NCBI GenBank assembly: GCA_023433705.1
Contig: JAEYUC010000068.1
Location: 5,771 to 69,770 of the forward strand
Direction: 5' to 3'
Source: Pseudomonadota bacterium
Lineage (GTDB): Bacteria > Pseudomonadota > Gammaproteobacteria > Steroidobacterales > Steroidobacteraceae
Length of the DNA: 64,000 nt
Part shown: positions 43,196 through 52,215 of the stretch, in pieces
How positions within the stretch are numbered: position 1 is the stretch's first letter
How the letters are laid out: the number at the start of each line of letters is the position of its first letter
The notes under the pieces: model-generated
Told to the model about the DNA's origin: nothing
What the model saw: the letters and a program-made list of their open reading frames with translations, nothing else
The model's database searches: none
Made by a program: the position numbers and the translations under genes

Positions 43196-45565
43196 ATGGC
43201 GGGCACGGGCGGAAACGCGGGGGATTCGAAACTGGCGGGCACGCTCGAGCGCCTGATCTTCGGCCATCGCCGCACGATCCTCGTCTTGTTCGCGCTGGTC
43301 ACGGCCGCGATGCTGCTGGTCGCCGTGCGCGGGCTGCGCATCGACGCGGCGTTCACGAAGCAGCTGCCGCTCCGGCACGAGTACATGCAGACCTTCATGA
43401 AGCACCAGGCGGAGTTCGGCGGCGCCAACCGCGTACTCATCGCGCTGATCGCCGAAGACGGGAACATGTTCCAGCCGGGGTTCTTCGACGCGCTCAAGCT
43501 CGCGACCGACGAAGTGCTGGTGATGGACGGCATCGACCGCGCGCGCGTGCAATCGCTGTTCACGCCGAACGTGCGCTACATGGAGGTCGTCGAGGACGGC
43601 ATCGAGGCGGGTAACGTCGTCGATTCGGAGTTCGTGCCGACGCCGGAATCGCTGGCCCGCGTGCGCGAGAACATCCTCAAGGCCGGCATCCGCGGCCGGC
43701 TCGTCGCGAACGATTTCTCGGGCGCGCTGATTTCGGCCATCGTCCTGGAGAACGACGCGGTCGGGAATCCGATCGACCCGATCAAGGTGGCGCGCGAGCT
43801 CGAGGAGCGGGTGCGCGACAAGATCCAGGGCAACAAGGTCATCGTGCAGGCGACCGGTTCCGGCGTCGACGTGCACATGATCGGATTCGCCAAGGTCGTC
43901 GGCGACATCGCCGACGGCGCGACGTCCGTCGTGTTGTTCGCGGTGATCACGATCATCCTCACGCTGCTCGCCGTCTGGTACTACGTGCAGTCGCTGAAAG
44001 TGGCCGTGGTGCCGATCGTCTGTTCGATCATCGCGGTCATCTGGCAGCTCGGTACGCTGGTGCTGCTCGGATTCGGCATCGATCCGCTGGGGCTCCTGGT
44101 GCCGTTCCTGATCTTCGCGATCGGCGTTTCGCACGGCGTGCAGAAGATCAGCGCGGTCAAGGAAGCCGCGGTCGCGGGTCTCGGCAGCGAGGAGGCCGCG
44201 CGCCAGACGTTCCGGCAATTGCTCATGCCGGCGATCATCGCGTTGCTCGCGGACCTCGTCGGCTTCATCACGATCCTGCTCATTCCCGTGCGCGTCGTGC
44301 AGGAGATGGCCATCACCGCGAGCATCGGTGTCGCCATCGTGATCCTCACGGACCTGATCCTCCTGCCCGTGCTCGTCTCGTGGGTGAAGTGGGACGACAA
44401 GTACCGCGCGCGCGTCGAGGCGCGGCAGCACAGGCTCGCGGAGTTCTGGGACAAACTCGCGAACATCACGAACAAGGGGCCCGCCGCGATCATCATCGCG
44501 GTATCGATCGTGCTTGGCGTGCTCGGCGCGTGGAAGGGCCGGGAGACGCCGATCGGCGATACGCAGTCGGGCGTGCCGGAACTGCGTCCCGATTCGCGCT
44601 ACAACCGCGACAGCGACATCATCACGGACAAATTCTCGATCGGCGTCGACATCCTGACGGTCATCGTCGAAGCCACCGAGCCGGTGTGCACGAGCCACGG
44701 GCTCATGATGGCGGTCGACGACTTCACCTGGACGATGCGCAACGTCGAAGGCGTGCAGGAGGCGATGTCGCTGCCGCTGGTCGCGAAGATCGCGATCGCG
44801 GGCTGGAACGAAGGTAGTTTGAAGTGGCGCAACATCCCGCGCGAGGCCAACCAGCTCACGCAGTCGACGCGTTACATCGAAACGAGCACCGGGCTGCTGA
44901 ACGCGGACTGCGACGTCGTGCCCGTGATGCTGTTCCTGGGCGACCACAAGGCGCAGACCATCGAACGCGTGGTCGCGGCGGTCAAGGATTGGCGCGACCA
45001 GAATCCGCAGGCGAACGCCACGTTCAATCTCGCGGCCGGCAACGTCGGCGTCATGGCGGCCACGAACGAGACGGTGAAGGCGAAGGAGTACCAGATCCTG
45101 GGCTGGGTGTTCGCGGCCGTGATCCTCATGTGCCTGCTCACGTTCCGCTCGCTGCTCGGCGCGATACTCGTGTTCCTGCCGCTCGCGCTGGTGTCGATCC
45201 TGGTGTACGCCGTGATGGCGATCGTCGGGATCGGCCTCAAGCTCAGCACGCTGCCGATGGTGGCGCTCGGCGCCGGCATCGGCGTCGACTACGGCATCTA
45301 CCTGTGGAGCCGCATGCAGGAATACCTGCGCGCGGGTCAGCCCGTGCACGAGGCGTATCGCAACACCATGAAGGTGACCGGCGCCTCGATCATCTTCACC
45401 GGCATCACGCTCGCGATCGGCGTCGTGACCTGGGTGTTCTCGCCGCTGCAGTTCCAGGCCGACATCGGCATCATGCTGACGTTCATGTTCTTCGTGAACA
45501 TGCTCGGCGCGATCATCCTGCTACCCGCGCTTGCAGCGTGGTTCGTCAAGCCGAAGGCTCCATGA
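43196..45565 (+). CDS. RND superfamily transporter (MMPL type)
   Basis: A 789-residue inner membrane protein with one hydrophobic segment near 30-48, a large periplasmic loop, five helices at about 240-400, a second helix near 430, a second loop and five helices at about 640-785. This duplicated layout is the RND fold. Motifs include GIDPLGLLVPFLIFAIGVSH and PMVALGAGIGVDYGIYLWSR, the proton-relay regions. The MMPL branch often moves lipids, hopanoids or sterol-like molecules. With the DUF1302, DUF1329 and Ycf48-like proteins it probably forms an export route; cargo unknown. Confidence 0.93.
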   Translation: MAGTGGNAGDSKLAGTLERLIFGHRRTILVLFALVTAAMLLVAVRGLRIDAAFTKQLPLRHEYMQTFMKHQAEFGGANRVLIALIAEDGNMFQPGFFDALKLATDEVLVMDGIDRARVQSLFTPNVRYMEVVEDGIEAGNVVDSEFVPTPESLARVRENILKAGIRGRLVANDFSGALISAIVLENDAVGNPIDPIKVARELEERVRDKIQGNKVIVQATGSGVDVHMIGFAKVVGDIADGATSVVLFAVITIILTLLAVWYYVQSLKVAVVPIVCSIIAVIWQLGTLVLLGFGIDPLGLLVPFLIFAIGVSHGVQKISAVKEAAVAGLGSEEAARQTFRQLLMPAIIALLADLVGFITILLIPVRVVQEMAITASIGVAIVILTDLILLPVLVSWVKWDDKYRARVEARQHRLAEFWDKLANITNKGPAAIIIAVSIVLGVLGAWKGRETPIGDTQSGVPELRPDSRYNRDSDIITDKFSIGVDILTVIVEATEPVCTSHGLMMAVDDFTWTMRNVEGVQEAMSLPLVAKIAIAGWNEGSLKWRNIPREANQLTQSTRYIETSTGLLNADCDVVPVMLFLGDHKAQTIERVVAAVKDWRDQNPQANATFNLAAGNVGVMAATNETVKAKEYQILGWVFAAVILMCLLTFRSLLGAILVFLPLALVSILVYAVMAIVGIGLKLSTLPMVALGAGIGVDYGIYLWSRMQEYLRAGQPVHEAYRNTMKVTGASIIFTGITLAIGVVTWVFSPLQFQADIGIMLTFMFFVNMLGAIILLPALAAWFVKPKAP

Positions 45566-46989
45566 CCCCCGAGGAGTTCAGGCGCGCCGGCCACGAACTG
45601 GTGGACTGGATCGCGGATTACCGCGAGCGGGTGGTGAGGAGCGAGTTTCCGGTGATGTCGCGCGCCACGCCGGGCGCACTGCGCGATGCGCTGCCGAAAA
45701 AGCCGCCGCTCCAGCCCGAGGCCTTCGAGGCCATCCGGCGCGATCTCGACGCGTTGATCCTGCCGGCCTGCACGCATTGGCAGGATCCGCGCTTCTTCGG
45801 TTACTTCCCGTCCAACGGCCTGCCGGCCGCGGTGCTGGGCGATTTCGTGAGCACCGGGCTCGGGCAGTTAGGCCTCAACTGGCAGTCGAGCCCGGCGCTG
45901 ACCGAGCTCGAGGAAGTGTGTCTCGACTGGTGGCGGCAGATGCTCGGACTCACCGAGCGCTGGTCCGGCGTCATCCAGGATACGGCCTCGACCGCGACCT
46001 TCGTCGCGCTGGTCTGCGCGCGCGAATGCGCGTCGAATCATGCTGCCACGCGCGGCGGACTGCAGGGCCAGCAGCGACCGCTCATGATCTACCTCACCGC
46101 GCAGGCGCACAGCTCGGTCGAGAAGGCCGCGATGCTCGCGGGTTTCGGCCGCGAGAACCTGCGCGTCGTGGCCGTGGACGACAACTTCGACATGCGCCCC
46201 GATGCGCTGGCCGCGGCGATCCTCGAGGACCGCGCGGCCGATCGGGAGCCTTGCGCCATCGTCGCCACCTGCGGCACGACGGCGACGACCTCTTTCGATC
46301 CGCTCGCCGCGATCGCGCAGGTCGCACGCGGCGAGGAGCTCTGGCTGCACGTCGACGCCGCGATGGCCGGCAGCGCGATGATCCTGCCCGAGTGCCGCGA
46401 ACTGTGGGACGGCATCGAGGGCGCGGACTCGCTCGTCGTGAACCCGCACAAGTGGCTGGGCGTCTCGATGGACTGCTCGACCTATTACGTGCGCGACGCC
46501 CAGTTCCTGGTGCGCGTGATGTCCACCAATCCTAGCTACCTGCAGACGTCCGCCGACGGCCAGGTGAAGAACTACCGCGACTGGGGCGTGCCGCTCGGCC
46601 GGCGCATGCGGGCACTCAAGATGTGGTTCGTGATCCGCGACCAGGGCGTGGAAGGCTTGCAGGCGCGCATCCGCCGCGACCTCGCGCAGACACGCTGGCT
46701 CGCGGACGAAATCGCGCGCGAACCGCGCTGGAAGATCGTGGCGCCCGTGCGCCTGCAGACGCTCGTGGTGCGACACGAGCCGCACGGCCTCGATGCCGCG
46801 GCCATCGACGTGCATACGCGCGCCTGGGCCCAGCGGGTCAACGATTCGGGCGAGGCCTACCTCACGCCCGCGCTCATCGACGGGCGCTGGGCGGTGCGCG
46901 TCTCGATCGGCTCGGCCGCGACCGAACACGAACACGTCGAGGGACTCTGGAGGCTCATGCGGCGCATGGCAGTCCAGACGGCCGACTAA
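45562..46989 (+). CDS. Group II PLP-dependent amino acid decarboxylase
   Basis: A 475-residue enzyme resembling aromatic L-amino acid decarboxylase. The N-terminus is the AADC type (MTPEEFRRAGHELVDWIADY). PLP contacts are HVDAAMAGSA and the Schiff-base lysine in NPHKWLGVSMDC (Lys297). The segment GYFPSNGLPAAVLGDFVSTG is family-typical. Probable substrates are phenylalanine, tyrosine, tryptophan or dopa-like acids, giving the amine. The start overlaps the RND transporter stop by four bases (ATGA), an unusual link between a transporter and an amine-forming enzyme. Confidence 0.93.
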   Translation: MTPEEFRRAGHELVDWIADYRERVVRSEFPVMSRATPGALRDALPKKPPLQPEAFEAIRRDLDALILPACTHWQDPRFFGYFPSNGLPAAVLGDFVSTGLGQLGLNWQSSPALTELEEVCLDWWRQMLGLTERWSGVIQDTASTATFVALVCARECASNHAATRGGLQGQQRPLMIYLTAQAHSSVEKAAMLAGFGRENLRVVAVDDNFDMRPDALAAAILEDRAADREPCAIVATCGTTATTSFDPLAAIAQVARGEELWLHVDAAMAGSAMILPECRELWDGIEGADSLVVNPHKWLGVSMDCSTYYVRDAQFLVRVMSTNPSYLQTSADGQVKNYRDWGVPLGRRMRALKMWFVIRDQGVEGLQARIRRDLAQTRWLADEIAREPRWKIVAPVRLQTLVVRHEPHGLDAAAIDVHTRAWAQRVNDSGEAYLTPALIDGRWAVRVSIGSAATEHEHVEGLWRLMRRMAVQTAD

Positions 46990-47043
46990 CGGATACGTCC
47001 GGCGCGCGACGTCACCCACAGGAATCCACCAGGGAGAGGATCG

Positions 47044-47976
47044 ATGAAGCAGCGGATCACTCGATGGATTTTCGGCCTGGCCGCGGCGGGATTCGCCGCC
47101 GGCGCGCTCGCGCAGCAGGCGCCCACGCCTCCTCCGGACGTCAAGATCGAAACCGCCGAGGTCGCCCCGGGCATCTACGTGCTGTTCGGCCGCGGCGGCA
47201 ACATCGGGCTCACGGTCGGCGTGGATGGCGCGGCGATCATCGACGACCAGTTCGCGGACATGGTGCCGAAGATCCGCGCGGCGGTCGCGCTGTTGTCCGA
47301 GAAGCCCGTGAGCTTCGTGATCAACACGCACCTGCACGGCGATCACACCGGCGGCAACGACGGCTTCGGCAAGGCCGGCGCCGTGATCATCGCGCACGAG
47401 AACGTGCGCAAGCGGCTGGGCGCCGCTCAGGTCAATCCGTCGAACAACCAGGCGATTCCGGCGCGCGCGCGCGAGGCGCTGCCCGTCGTCACGTTCGCGG
47501 ATTCCGCGACGCTGCATTTCAACGACGATGACCTCGAATTCACGCACCTGCCGAACGCGCACACCGAGACCGACATCGTGATCCGCTTCCGCAAGGCCAA
47601 TGTCGTGCACATGGGCGACGTCTTCACCGGCGGGTTCCCGTTCATCGACGCCAACAACGGCGGCACGCTCGACGGATACATCGCGGCCCAGGAGAAAGTG
47701 CTCGGGATGATCGACGACCAGACCAAGGTCATCCGCGGGCACGGCCCGATCGGCAACAAGGCGGATCTGCAGACGTATCGCGACATGCTGGTCACCGTGC
47801 GCGACCGTATCGCCAGGCTCGTGAAGGCGGGCAAGACGCAGGAGCAGGTCGTGCAGGCCCGGCCGACGAAGGAGTTCGAGGAGAAGTACGGCGGCGCGAA
47901 CTTCAATGCGGCGCAGTGGATAGGCCGAGCCTACGTCGATCAGAAAACCGCGCTCGAGAAGCGGCGCAAGCGTTGA
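47044..47976 (+). CDS. Secreted metallo-beta-lactamase-fold hydrolase
   Basis: A 310-residue protein with a signal peptide (cleavage near GALA/QQA) and the zinc-binding motif THLHGDHTGG (His96, His98, Asp100, His101). Other ligands are in LPNAHTETD and VHMGDVF, and a late RGHGPIGNK histidine completes the site. This resembles periplasmic quinoprotein relay system-associated or cyclase-like MBL proteins rather than a true class B beta-lactamase. It lies 54 bases after the decarboxylase gene and has a GGGAGAGG ribosome site. Confidence 0.9.
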   Translation: MKQRITRWIFGLAAAGFAAGALAQQAPTPPPDVKIETAEVAPGIYVLFGRGGNIGLTVGVDGAAIIDDQFADMVPKIRAAVALLSEKPVSFVINTHLHGDHTGGNDGFGKAGAVIIAHENVRKRLGAAQVNPSNNQAIPARAREALPVVTFADSATLHFNDDDLEFTHLPNAHTETDIVIRFRKANVVHMGDVFTGGFPFIDANNGGTLDGYIAAQEKVLGMIDDQTKVIRGHGPIGNKADLQTYRDMLVTVRDRIARLVKAGKTQEQVVQARPTKEFEEKYGGANFNAAQWIGRAYVDQKTALEKRRKR

Positions 47977-48159
47977 GTGCTTGCGGGAAACCCTTGCCCG
48001 TCTAACCAGTTGCGCGATCCTGGTGCGACATAACGCAACTCTTCGTGGGCTTTTCGCACACTCGCGGAGCACGAGTCGTCTTCGTCCTATGGACAGCGGC
48101 GCGAGCTCTGGCGAAAGTCGGCGCGACGTCGCGCTTCCCACCGCGCGAGCGAGAACGGA

Positions 48160-48591
48160 ATGAAGAATTCGAACAAGGCCGCCAGGTTGCTCGACCCGAT
48201 GTACCTCCCCGAGGCCGAGCAGTATCTCGACGAACTGGAACGCAGCGGGCAGTTCCGCATCGGCATCGATGCCGAGAACGACGACATGGAATCCGCCGAA
48301 TCTCCGGCGAGCAACGATTATTCGTTGCGCCGCGGCTCGGGCAATTCCTCGATACAGGACTGGTGGACGAGCGGGCGCGTCGCGTTGCGACTCGGTTCCG
48401 GAATCGACGGCGACAACGTCACCCTGCAGCGCATCGAAGATTCGTTGTGCATACGCACGCACGATGGCCAGGATGGCATCACGCTCGAGGGTTATCTCGG
48501 CCTCATCCCCGATGCGTCGACGTTGCGGATCATCTTCGAGAGCGGCGCCGAATGGACCGGCGCCGCCCTCACGTCGCGCATCGTGGGCTGA
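48160..48591 (+). CDS. Small protein with a haemolysin-type calcium-binding-related domain
   Basis: A 143-residue protein. Residues about 68-140 (VALRLGSGIDGDNVTLQRIE, DSLCIRTHDGQDGITLEGYL, LRIIFESGAEWTGAAL) resemble the HCBP-related module usually found between RTX repeats of large secreted toxins. Here it stands alone, without the nonapeptide GGxGxDxUx repeats. The N-terminus is charged with no signal peptide. A 7-bp inverted repeat (48008-48014 with 48034-48040) lies in the 183-base gap upstream. Function unknown; it could be a decayed or repurposed fragment. Confidence 0.75.
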   Translation: MKNSNKAARLLDPMYLPEAEQYLDELERSGQFRIGIDAENDDMESAESPASNDYSLRRGSGNSSIQDWWTSGRVALRLGSGIDGDNVTLQRIEDSLCIRTHDGQDGITLEGYLGLIPDASTLRIIFESGAEWTGAALTSRIVG

Positions 48592-49350
48592 TCAGTACGG
48601 ATCGAGATCGATCCAGCTGACCGGAAGTCCGGTGCGCGTGTCGATTATTGCCGTCCAGAATCCCTTGGCATGACGTACCGGTAGCCAGCGCTGGTACTCG
48701 TCCGGAATGCCGGCCTCGCGGCGCGCCGCCTCGATGTCGGCTTTCGCGGCGGGGTGGCGCTGCTCGAGCACCGGCAACTCTTTCGCGCGCTTCTGGATCT
48801 GGGGCAGATCCTGCTCGAACGGCGCGTAGAAGCGCGGCCGCAGATGGATGTCCGCGCCCCCACCGAGCGACTGGAATATCGCGTCCATCTTGTCCTTCTG
48901 CGGCACGATCACCGATACGCGTCGAGGACCAAACCACGGCAGCGATGCGTACTTCGGGTCGGTCGCCGCGGACAGCTCTTCGGGAGTCAATTGCTGGGCC
49001 TGCACGATCTCGAAGCGGTCGACCGCGAAGGCCACGTACACGGGTCTGGCCGCGGACATGACCCACACGCCGTAGATCATCGCGGCGATCTGGATCACGC
49101 CGACGATCACGTAGTCCATGACCAGTTTGCGGCGCGACTTTCGGCTGTCGTAGATGACCAGCGAAATCAGCGGTCCGAGCGTCAGGTCGATGCCGACGAC
49201 CAGCACGAACAATTGCATTCCGCCGAGCATTTGCGTGAACGGCGGGGGATACCAGATGAGAAAGATCAGGGATGCGGCACAGGCCGCGAGTACCAGCGTC
49301 GCAAGGAAGTGAACTCCGAACGCGACGAACTTTTCGCGCCAGGCGATCAT
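48592..49350 (-). CDS. TfpX/TfpZ family type IV pilin accessory protein
   Basis: A 252-residue inner membrane protein. Two or three hydrophobic helices come first (about 12-33, 42-66, 76-100), then a soluble domain (VAFAVDRFEIVQAQQLTPEE, PKYASLPWFGPRRVSVIVP) ending WTAIIDTRTGLPVSWIDLD. This is the TfpX/TfpZ pattern, proteins that help particular type IV pilins assemble. No pilin gene is adjacent. It is convergent with the small HCBP-like gene, with stops abutting. Confidence 0.88.
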   Translation of the reverse strand: MIAWREKFVAFGVHFLATLVLAACAASLIFLIWYPPPFTQMLGGMQLFVLVVGIDLTLGPLISLVIYDSRKSRRKLVMDYVIVGVIQIAAMIYGVWVMSAARPVYVAFAVDRFEIVQAQQLTPEELSAATDPKYASLPWFGPRRVSVIVPQKDKMDAIFQSLGGGADIHLRPRFYAPFEQDLPQIQKRAKELPVLEQRHPAAKADIEAARREAGIPDEYQRWLPVRHAKGFWTAIIDTRTGLPVSWIDLDPY

Positions 49351-49363
49351 GTTTTTCTACACC

Positions 49364-49789
49364 TCAATCGTCCAAACGAACCGATCCGCGAAGCCGCTTC
49401 GTCGACTGCTTGCGCGCTTTCGATGAAAGTCGCCGTTCTTTCGACGCGCGCGTGGGCTTCGTGGCAAGACGTTTCTTCGGCGCGACCAGCGCGCGCCGCA
49501 CGAGATCGAGCAGGCGCGATTCCGCGTCGCGGCGATTGTGTTCCTGGCTGCGCGAGGTGCGGGCGACGATGAGCAGGTCGCCCGCGTCCGTGACGCGCTG
49601 GCCCGCGAGCTGACGCAGCCGCGACTTCACATCCGGCGACAGCGTCCGGTTGCGATCGAGCGCGAAGCGTAGCTGCACGGCCGACGCCACCTTGTTGACG
49701 TTCTGGCCCCCGGGGCCGGCCGACCGGATGAACGCGACTTCGAGGTCCGCATCCGGAATTTCGAGTCCAGGTCTGACGTGCAGGCTCAT
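49364..49789 (-). CDS. arfB: Alternative ribosome-rescue factor ArfB
   Basis: A 141-residue peptidyl-tRNA hydrolase homologous to release factor domain 3. The GGQ motif is in SAGPGGQNVNKVAS, and the C-terminal basic tail (KKRLATKPTRASKERRLSSK onward) enters the empty mRNA channel of stalled ribosomes. The ATG at 49789 gives the normal length and start (MSLHVRPGLEIPDADLEVAF). It lies ten bases downstream of the MscS-type channel gene. Confidence 0.94.
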   Translation of the reverse strand: MSLHVRPGLEIPDADLEVAFIRSAGPGGQNVNKVASAVQLRFALDRNRTLSPDVKSRLRQLAGQRVTDAGDLLIVARTSRSQEHNRRDAESRLLDLVRRALVAPKKRLATKPTRASKERRLSSKARKQSTKRLRGSVRLDD

Positions 49790-49799
49790 GGGGCCGAAC

Positions 49800-51080
49800 T
49801 CACTCGGCCGGAAGCATCCGCACGTCGTGCTGCTGCACCGGGATGGTGATTCCATGCTTCTTGAACAGCCGCCAGATTTCGCGATTCACGTCGGAACGGA
49901 CGTTGTTCACGCCGTTCATCGGGTCGCGGATCCAGAAACGCACTTCGACACGCATGCCGTAGTTCTCGAAACTCATGAGTCGCGACACCGGGCCCGGATC
50001 CTTGAGGATGCGCGGGTGGTGCGCGGCGGCATCCAGCAACACCTGCAGCGCGAGCTCAGGATCGTCCTTGTAGCTCACCATCACGGGCAGCCGGATGCGT
50101 ACGCGCTGGTCAGAATAGCTCCAGTTGATGACCGAATTCGTGATCAGGTTCTGATTCGGCACCAGTGTTTCGACGCCGTCGCGGTCGCGAACGACGATGT
50201 AACGGCCGCGCAGCTCCTGCACCCAGCCGAAGTTCTCGGTGCTGGTGCCGGTCGTTCCCGTGAAACTGATCACGTCGCCGGGCTTGATGGACTTGTCGAG
50301 CAGCAGCACGAAGCCGGAGACGAAATTGCTCGTGATGGCCTGCAGGCCGAAACCGAGGCCAAGGCCTATCGCGCCGGTGAGCACCGTCAGCGTCGTGAGA
50401 TCCACGCCCGAGGCGTTGATGCCCATCAGCACGCCGATCGTGAGCAGCGCGAAGGTCGAGAACTTGGAGATGCCGATGCGCGTCGAGATCGCGATGCCTT
50501 CGAGCTTCATCACGCGTCGCTCGATGGTGCGCGCGATGAGGCTCGTCACGATCAGGAATCCGGCGAGGACCACGATGCCCTTGAGCAGCTGCCACAGGCT
50601 GAACTTCGCGCGACCGGGCACGAGGTCGACGCCGTCGAGCGTGCGCTCGAGACCTTCGAACCAGCCGAGCATCTGCATCGCGATCGCGGCCCAGATCACG
50701 AACGTGATGCGCAGTTCCCAGGCGCGGATCCAGCTGTTCGGGCCGAGCGACACCGACAACACGTGGACGCCGATCCGCACCAGCAACAACACGGTGACGA
50801 GACCCATGGCGGAATCGATGAGCGCGGTGGGCAGGTTGAAACTGCCGAACACCACGCGCACCCCGAGGATCAGCACGATGCCTAGGAACGCGGGCGCGAG
50901 CACCATTCCCGCGATGATGAGCTGGCGCGGCCAGCGGCCGAGATCCGAGCGCGCCGCGAGCGGTCGCATGAACCGCTTGATGTAACTCGACAAGGCCACG
51001 GCGAGGATCGCCGCCATGATGACGGCGATCACCTCGGCCATGATTTCCGGCGTGGTGAGCTGCTCGAAGAGGTTTTTCAC
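49800..51080 (-). CDS. MscS family mechanosensitive ion channel
   Basis: A 426-residue membrane protein with about five hydrophobic segments and the MscS pore region (TVLTGAIGLGLGFGLQAITS, NFVSGFVLLLDKSIKPGDVI). The cytoplasmic vestibule follows (GRYIVVRDRDGVETLVPNQN). It should open under membrane tension to release solutes during osmotic down-shock. The extra N-terminal helices place it among the medium-length MscS-like (YbdG/YnaI) forms. Confidence 0.94.
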   Translation of the reverse strand: MKNLFEQLTTPEIMAEVIAVIMAAILAVALSSYIKRFMRPLAARSDLGRWPRQLIIAGMVLAPAFLGIVLILGVRVVFGSFNLPTALIDSAMGLVTVLLLVRIGVHVLSVSLGPNSWIRAWELRITFVIWAAIAMQMLGWFEGLERTLDGVDLVPGRAKFSLWQLLKGIVVLAGFLIVTSLIARTIERRVMKLEGIAISTRIGISKFSTFALLTIGVLMGINASGVDLTTLTVLTGAIGLGLGFGLQAITSNFVSGFVLLLDKSIKPGDVISFTGTTGTSTENFGWVQELRGRYIVVRDRDGVETLVPNQNLITNSVINWSYSDQRVRIRLPVMVSYKDDPELALQVLLDAAAHHPRILKDPGPVSRLMSFENYGMRVEVRFWIRDPMNGVNNVRSDVNREIWRLFKKHGITIPVQQHDVRMLPAE

Positions 51081-51099
51081 GTCGCGTCGGGCCCTGGGG

Positions 51100-51330
51100 T
51101 CAGGCGTTCAGATCGGGAATCAGCTCGCTCTCGAGCCGCGTTATTTGATCCTTGAGCATGAGCTTGCGCTTCTTGAGGCGCTTGATCTGCAACTGGTCGG
51201 ACTGGAAGTCGAGCGACAGGCGTGAGATGACCTCGTCCAGATCGCGGTGGGCGATTCGCAGTTCCCTCAGCTTTTCAACGTTCTTGAAAAGCTCGCGATT
51301 GACGTTGTCCTGATCTTCGATTTCGCTCAT
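51100..51330 (-). CDS. YdcH family (DUF465) small helical protein
   Basis: A 76-residue, highly charged helical protein (DLDEVISRLSLDFQSDQLQI, then KRLKKRKLMLKDQITRLESE), the classic DUF465/YdcH coiled-coil hairpin. Function is unknown in the family. Its start overlaps the end of the PHP-domain gene by four bases, so it is translated with it. Confidence 0.88.
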   Translation of the reverse strand: MSEIEDQDNVNRELFKNVEKLRELRIAHRDLDEVISRLSLDFQSDQLQIKRLKKRKLMLKDQITRLESELIPDLNA

Positions 51331-52190
51331 CGGCGGTTTTGCGTGACCGACAGTCGCTGGGTGACCGGCGTGAGGCCGGGCGCAAGCTTAAGCCAGCGGC
51401 CAAGGGGATTCCACGGCACCGACGGGTCATGGAAATCGGAGCCCATGGACGCGTGCAGGCTGAATCGGCGACATAACGAAGCGATGCGGTCCGCGTCGTT
51501 CGGGCTCATGCCGGCCATGCTGGCCTCGAGCGCGGCGCCACCCGCCTGCGCGAACGCGGCGGTCAGCTCGCGCAGGCCACCGGCGGACAGGCGATAACGA
51601 TGGGGATGCGCGAGCACCGCCACGGCGCCGCTTTCGCCCAGCACACTCATGACGTCCGCGAACGCGGGCCATTCGGCCGGGACGTGGCCGGCCTTGTCCT
51701 TGTTGAGCCAGCGATCGAAAGCTTCCTGCGTGTCGCGGGCGTGTCCGCGCGCGACCAGCGCGCGCGCCAGGTGCAGTCGCGTGGGTGCGGTGGTCGTCGC
51801 GGCCTGCTCGGCGAGCTCGCGGCCGGGTAGTCGGGCGCGCTTCTCGAGGCGCTCTCCGATCTCCCTTAGGCGCGAGCGCCGGCGCTCGAGTACGCGCGCG
51901 AGATGTGCACCGAGGCCCGCGTGATTCGCGTCGAGCTGCAGGCCCACGACGTGAATAGTTTGACCGCGCCAGTTCGCGGAGAGCTCGGCCCCGTCGACGA
52001 AGCAGATGCCGGCGGCCGCGCTCGCCGCGCGCGCCTCCTCGAGCCCCGCCACGGTGTCGTGATCGGTGAGCGCGAGCGTGCCCACGTTCCGCTGCCGCGC
52101 ACGCTCGACGAGCTCGGCCGGGGAGAGCACGCCGTCCGAGTAGTGACTGTGCGTGTGGAAATCGACGAGAGGTTCGGCGGCCGTATCCAT
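51327..52190 (-). CDS. rnm: PHP-domain nuclease RNase AM (YciV)
   Basis: A 287-residue PHP phosphoesterase. The metal-binding motifs are DFHTHSHYSDG (residues 11-21), LTDHDTVAGL, HVVGLQLD, VLAHPHRY and SDFHDPS. This set fits the YciV/TrpH group, which trims 5' ends of structured RNAs and degrades 3',5'-nucleoside bisphosphates. The ATG at 52190 is taken as the start. It is divergent from the yrfG-like gene (25 bases) and followed by the DUF465 gene. Confidence 0.9.
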   Translation of the reverse strand: MDTAAEPLVDFHTHSHYSDGVLSPAELVERARQRNVGTLALTDHDTVAGLEEARAASAAAGICFVDGAELSANWRGQTIHVVGLQLDANHAGLGAHLARVLERRRSRLREIGERLEKRARLPGRELAEQAATTTAPTRLHLARALVARGHARDTQEAFDRWLNKDKAGHVPAEWPAFADVMSVLGESGAVAVLAHPHRYRLSAGGLRELTAAFAQAGGAALEASMAGMSPNDADRIASLCRRFSLHASMGSDFHDPSVPWNPLGRWLKLAPGLTPVTQRLSVTQNRR

Positions 52191-52215
52191 CGGGGGCCCG
52201 TATGATACGCCCCGC

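Noticed and set aside
43163..48462. Two very long minus-strand frames opposite the RND transporter and decarboxylase/MBL genes
   Set aside because: Compositionally biased to His, Asp and Arg, without domains. The sense strand encodes well-supported proteins.
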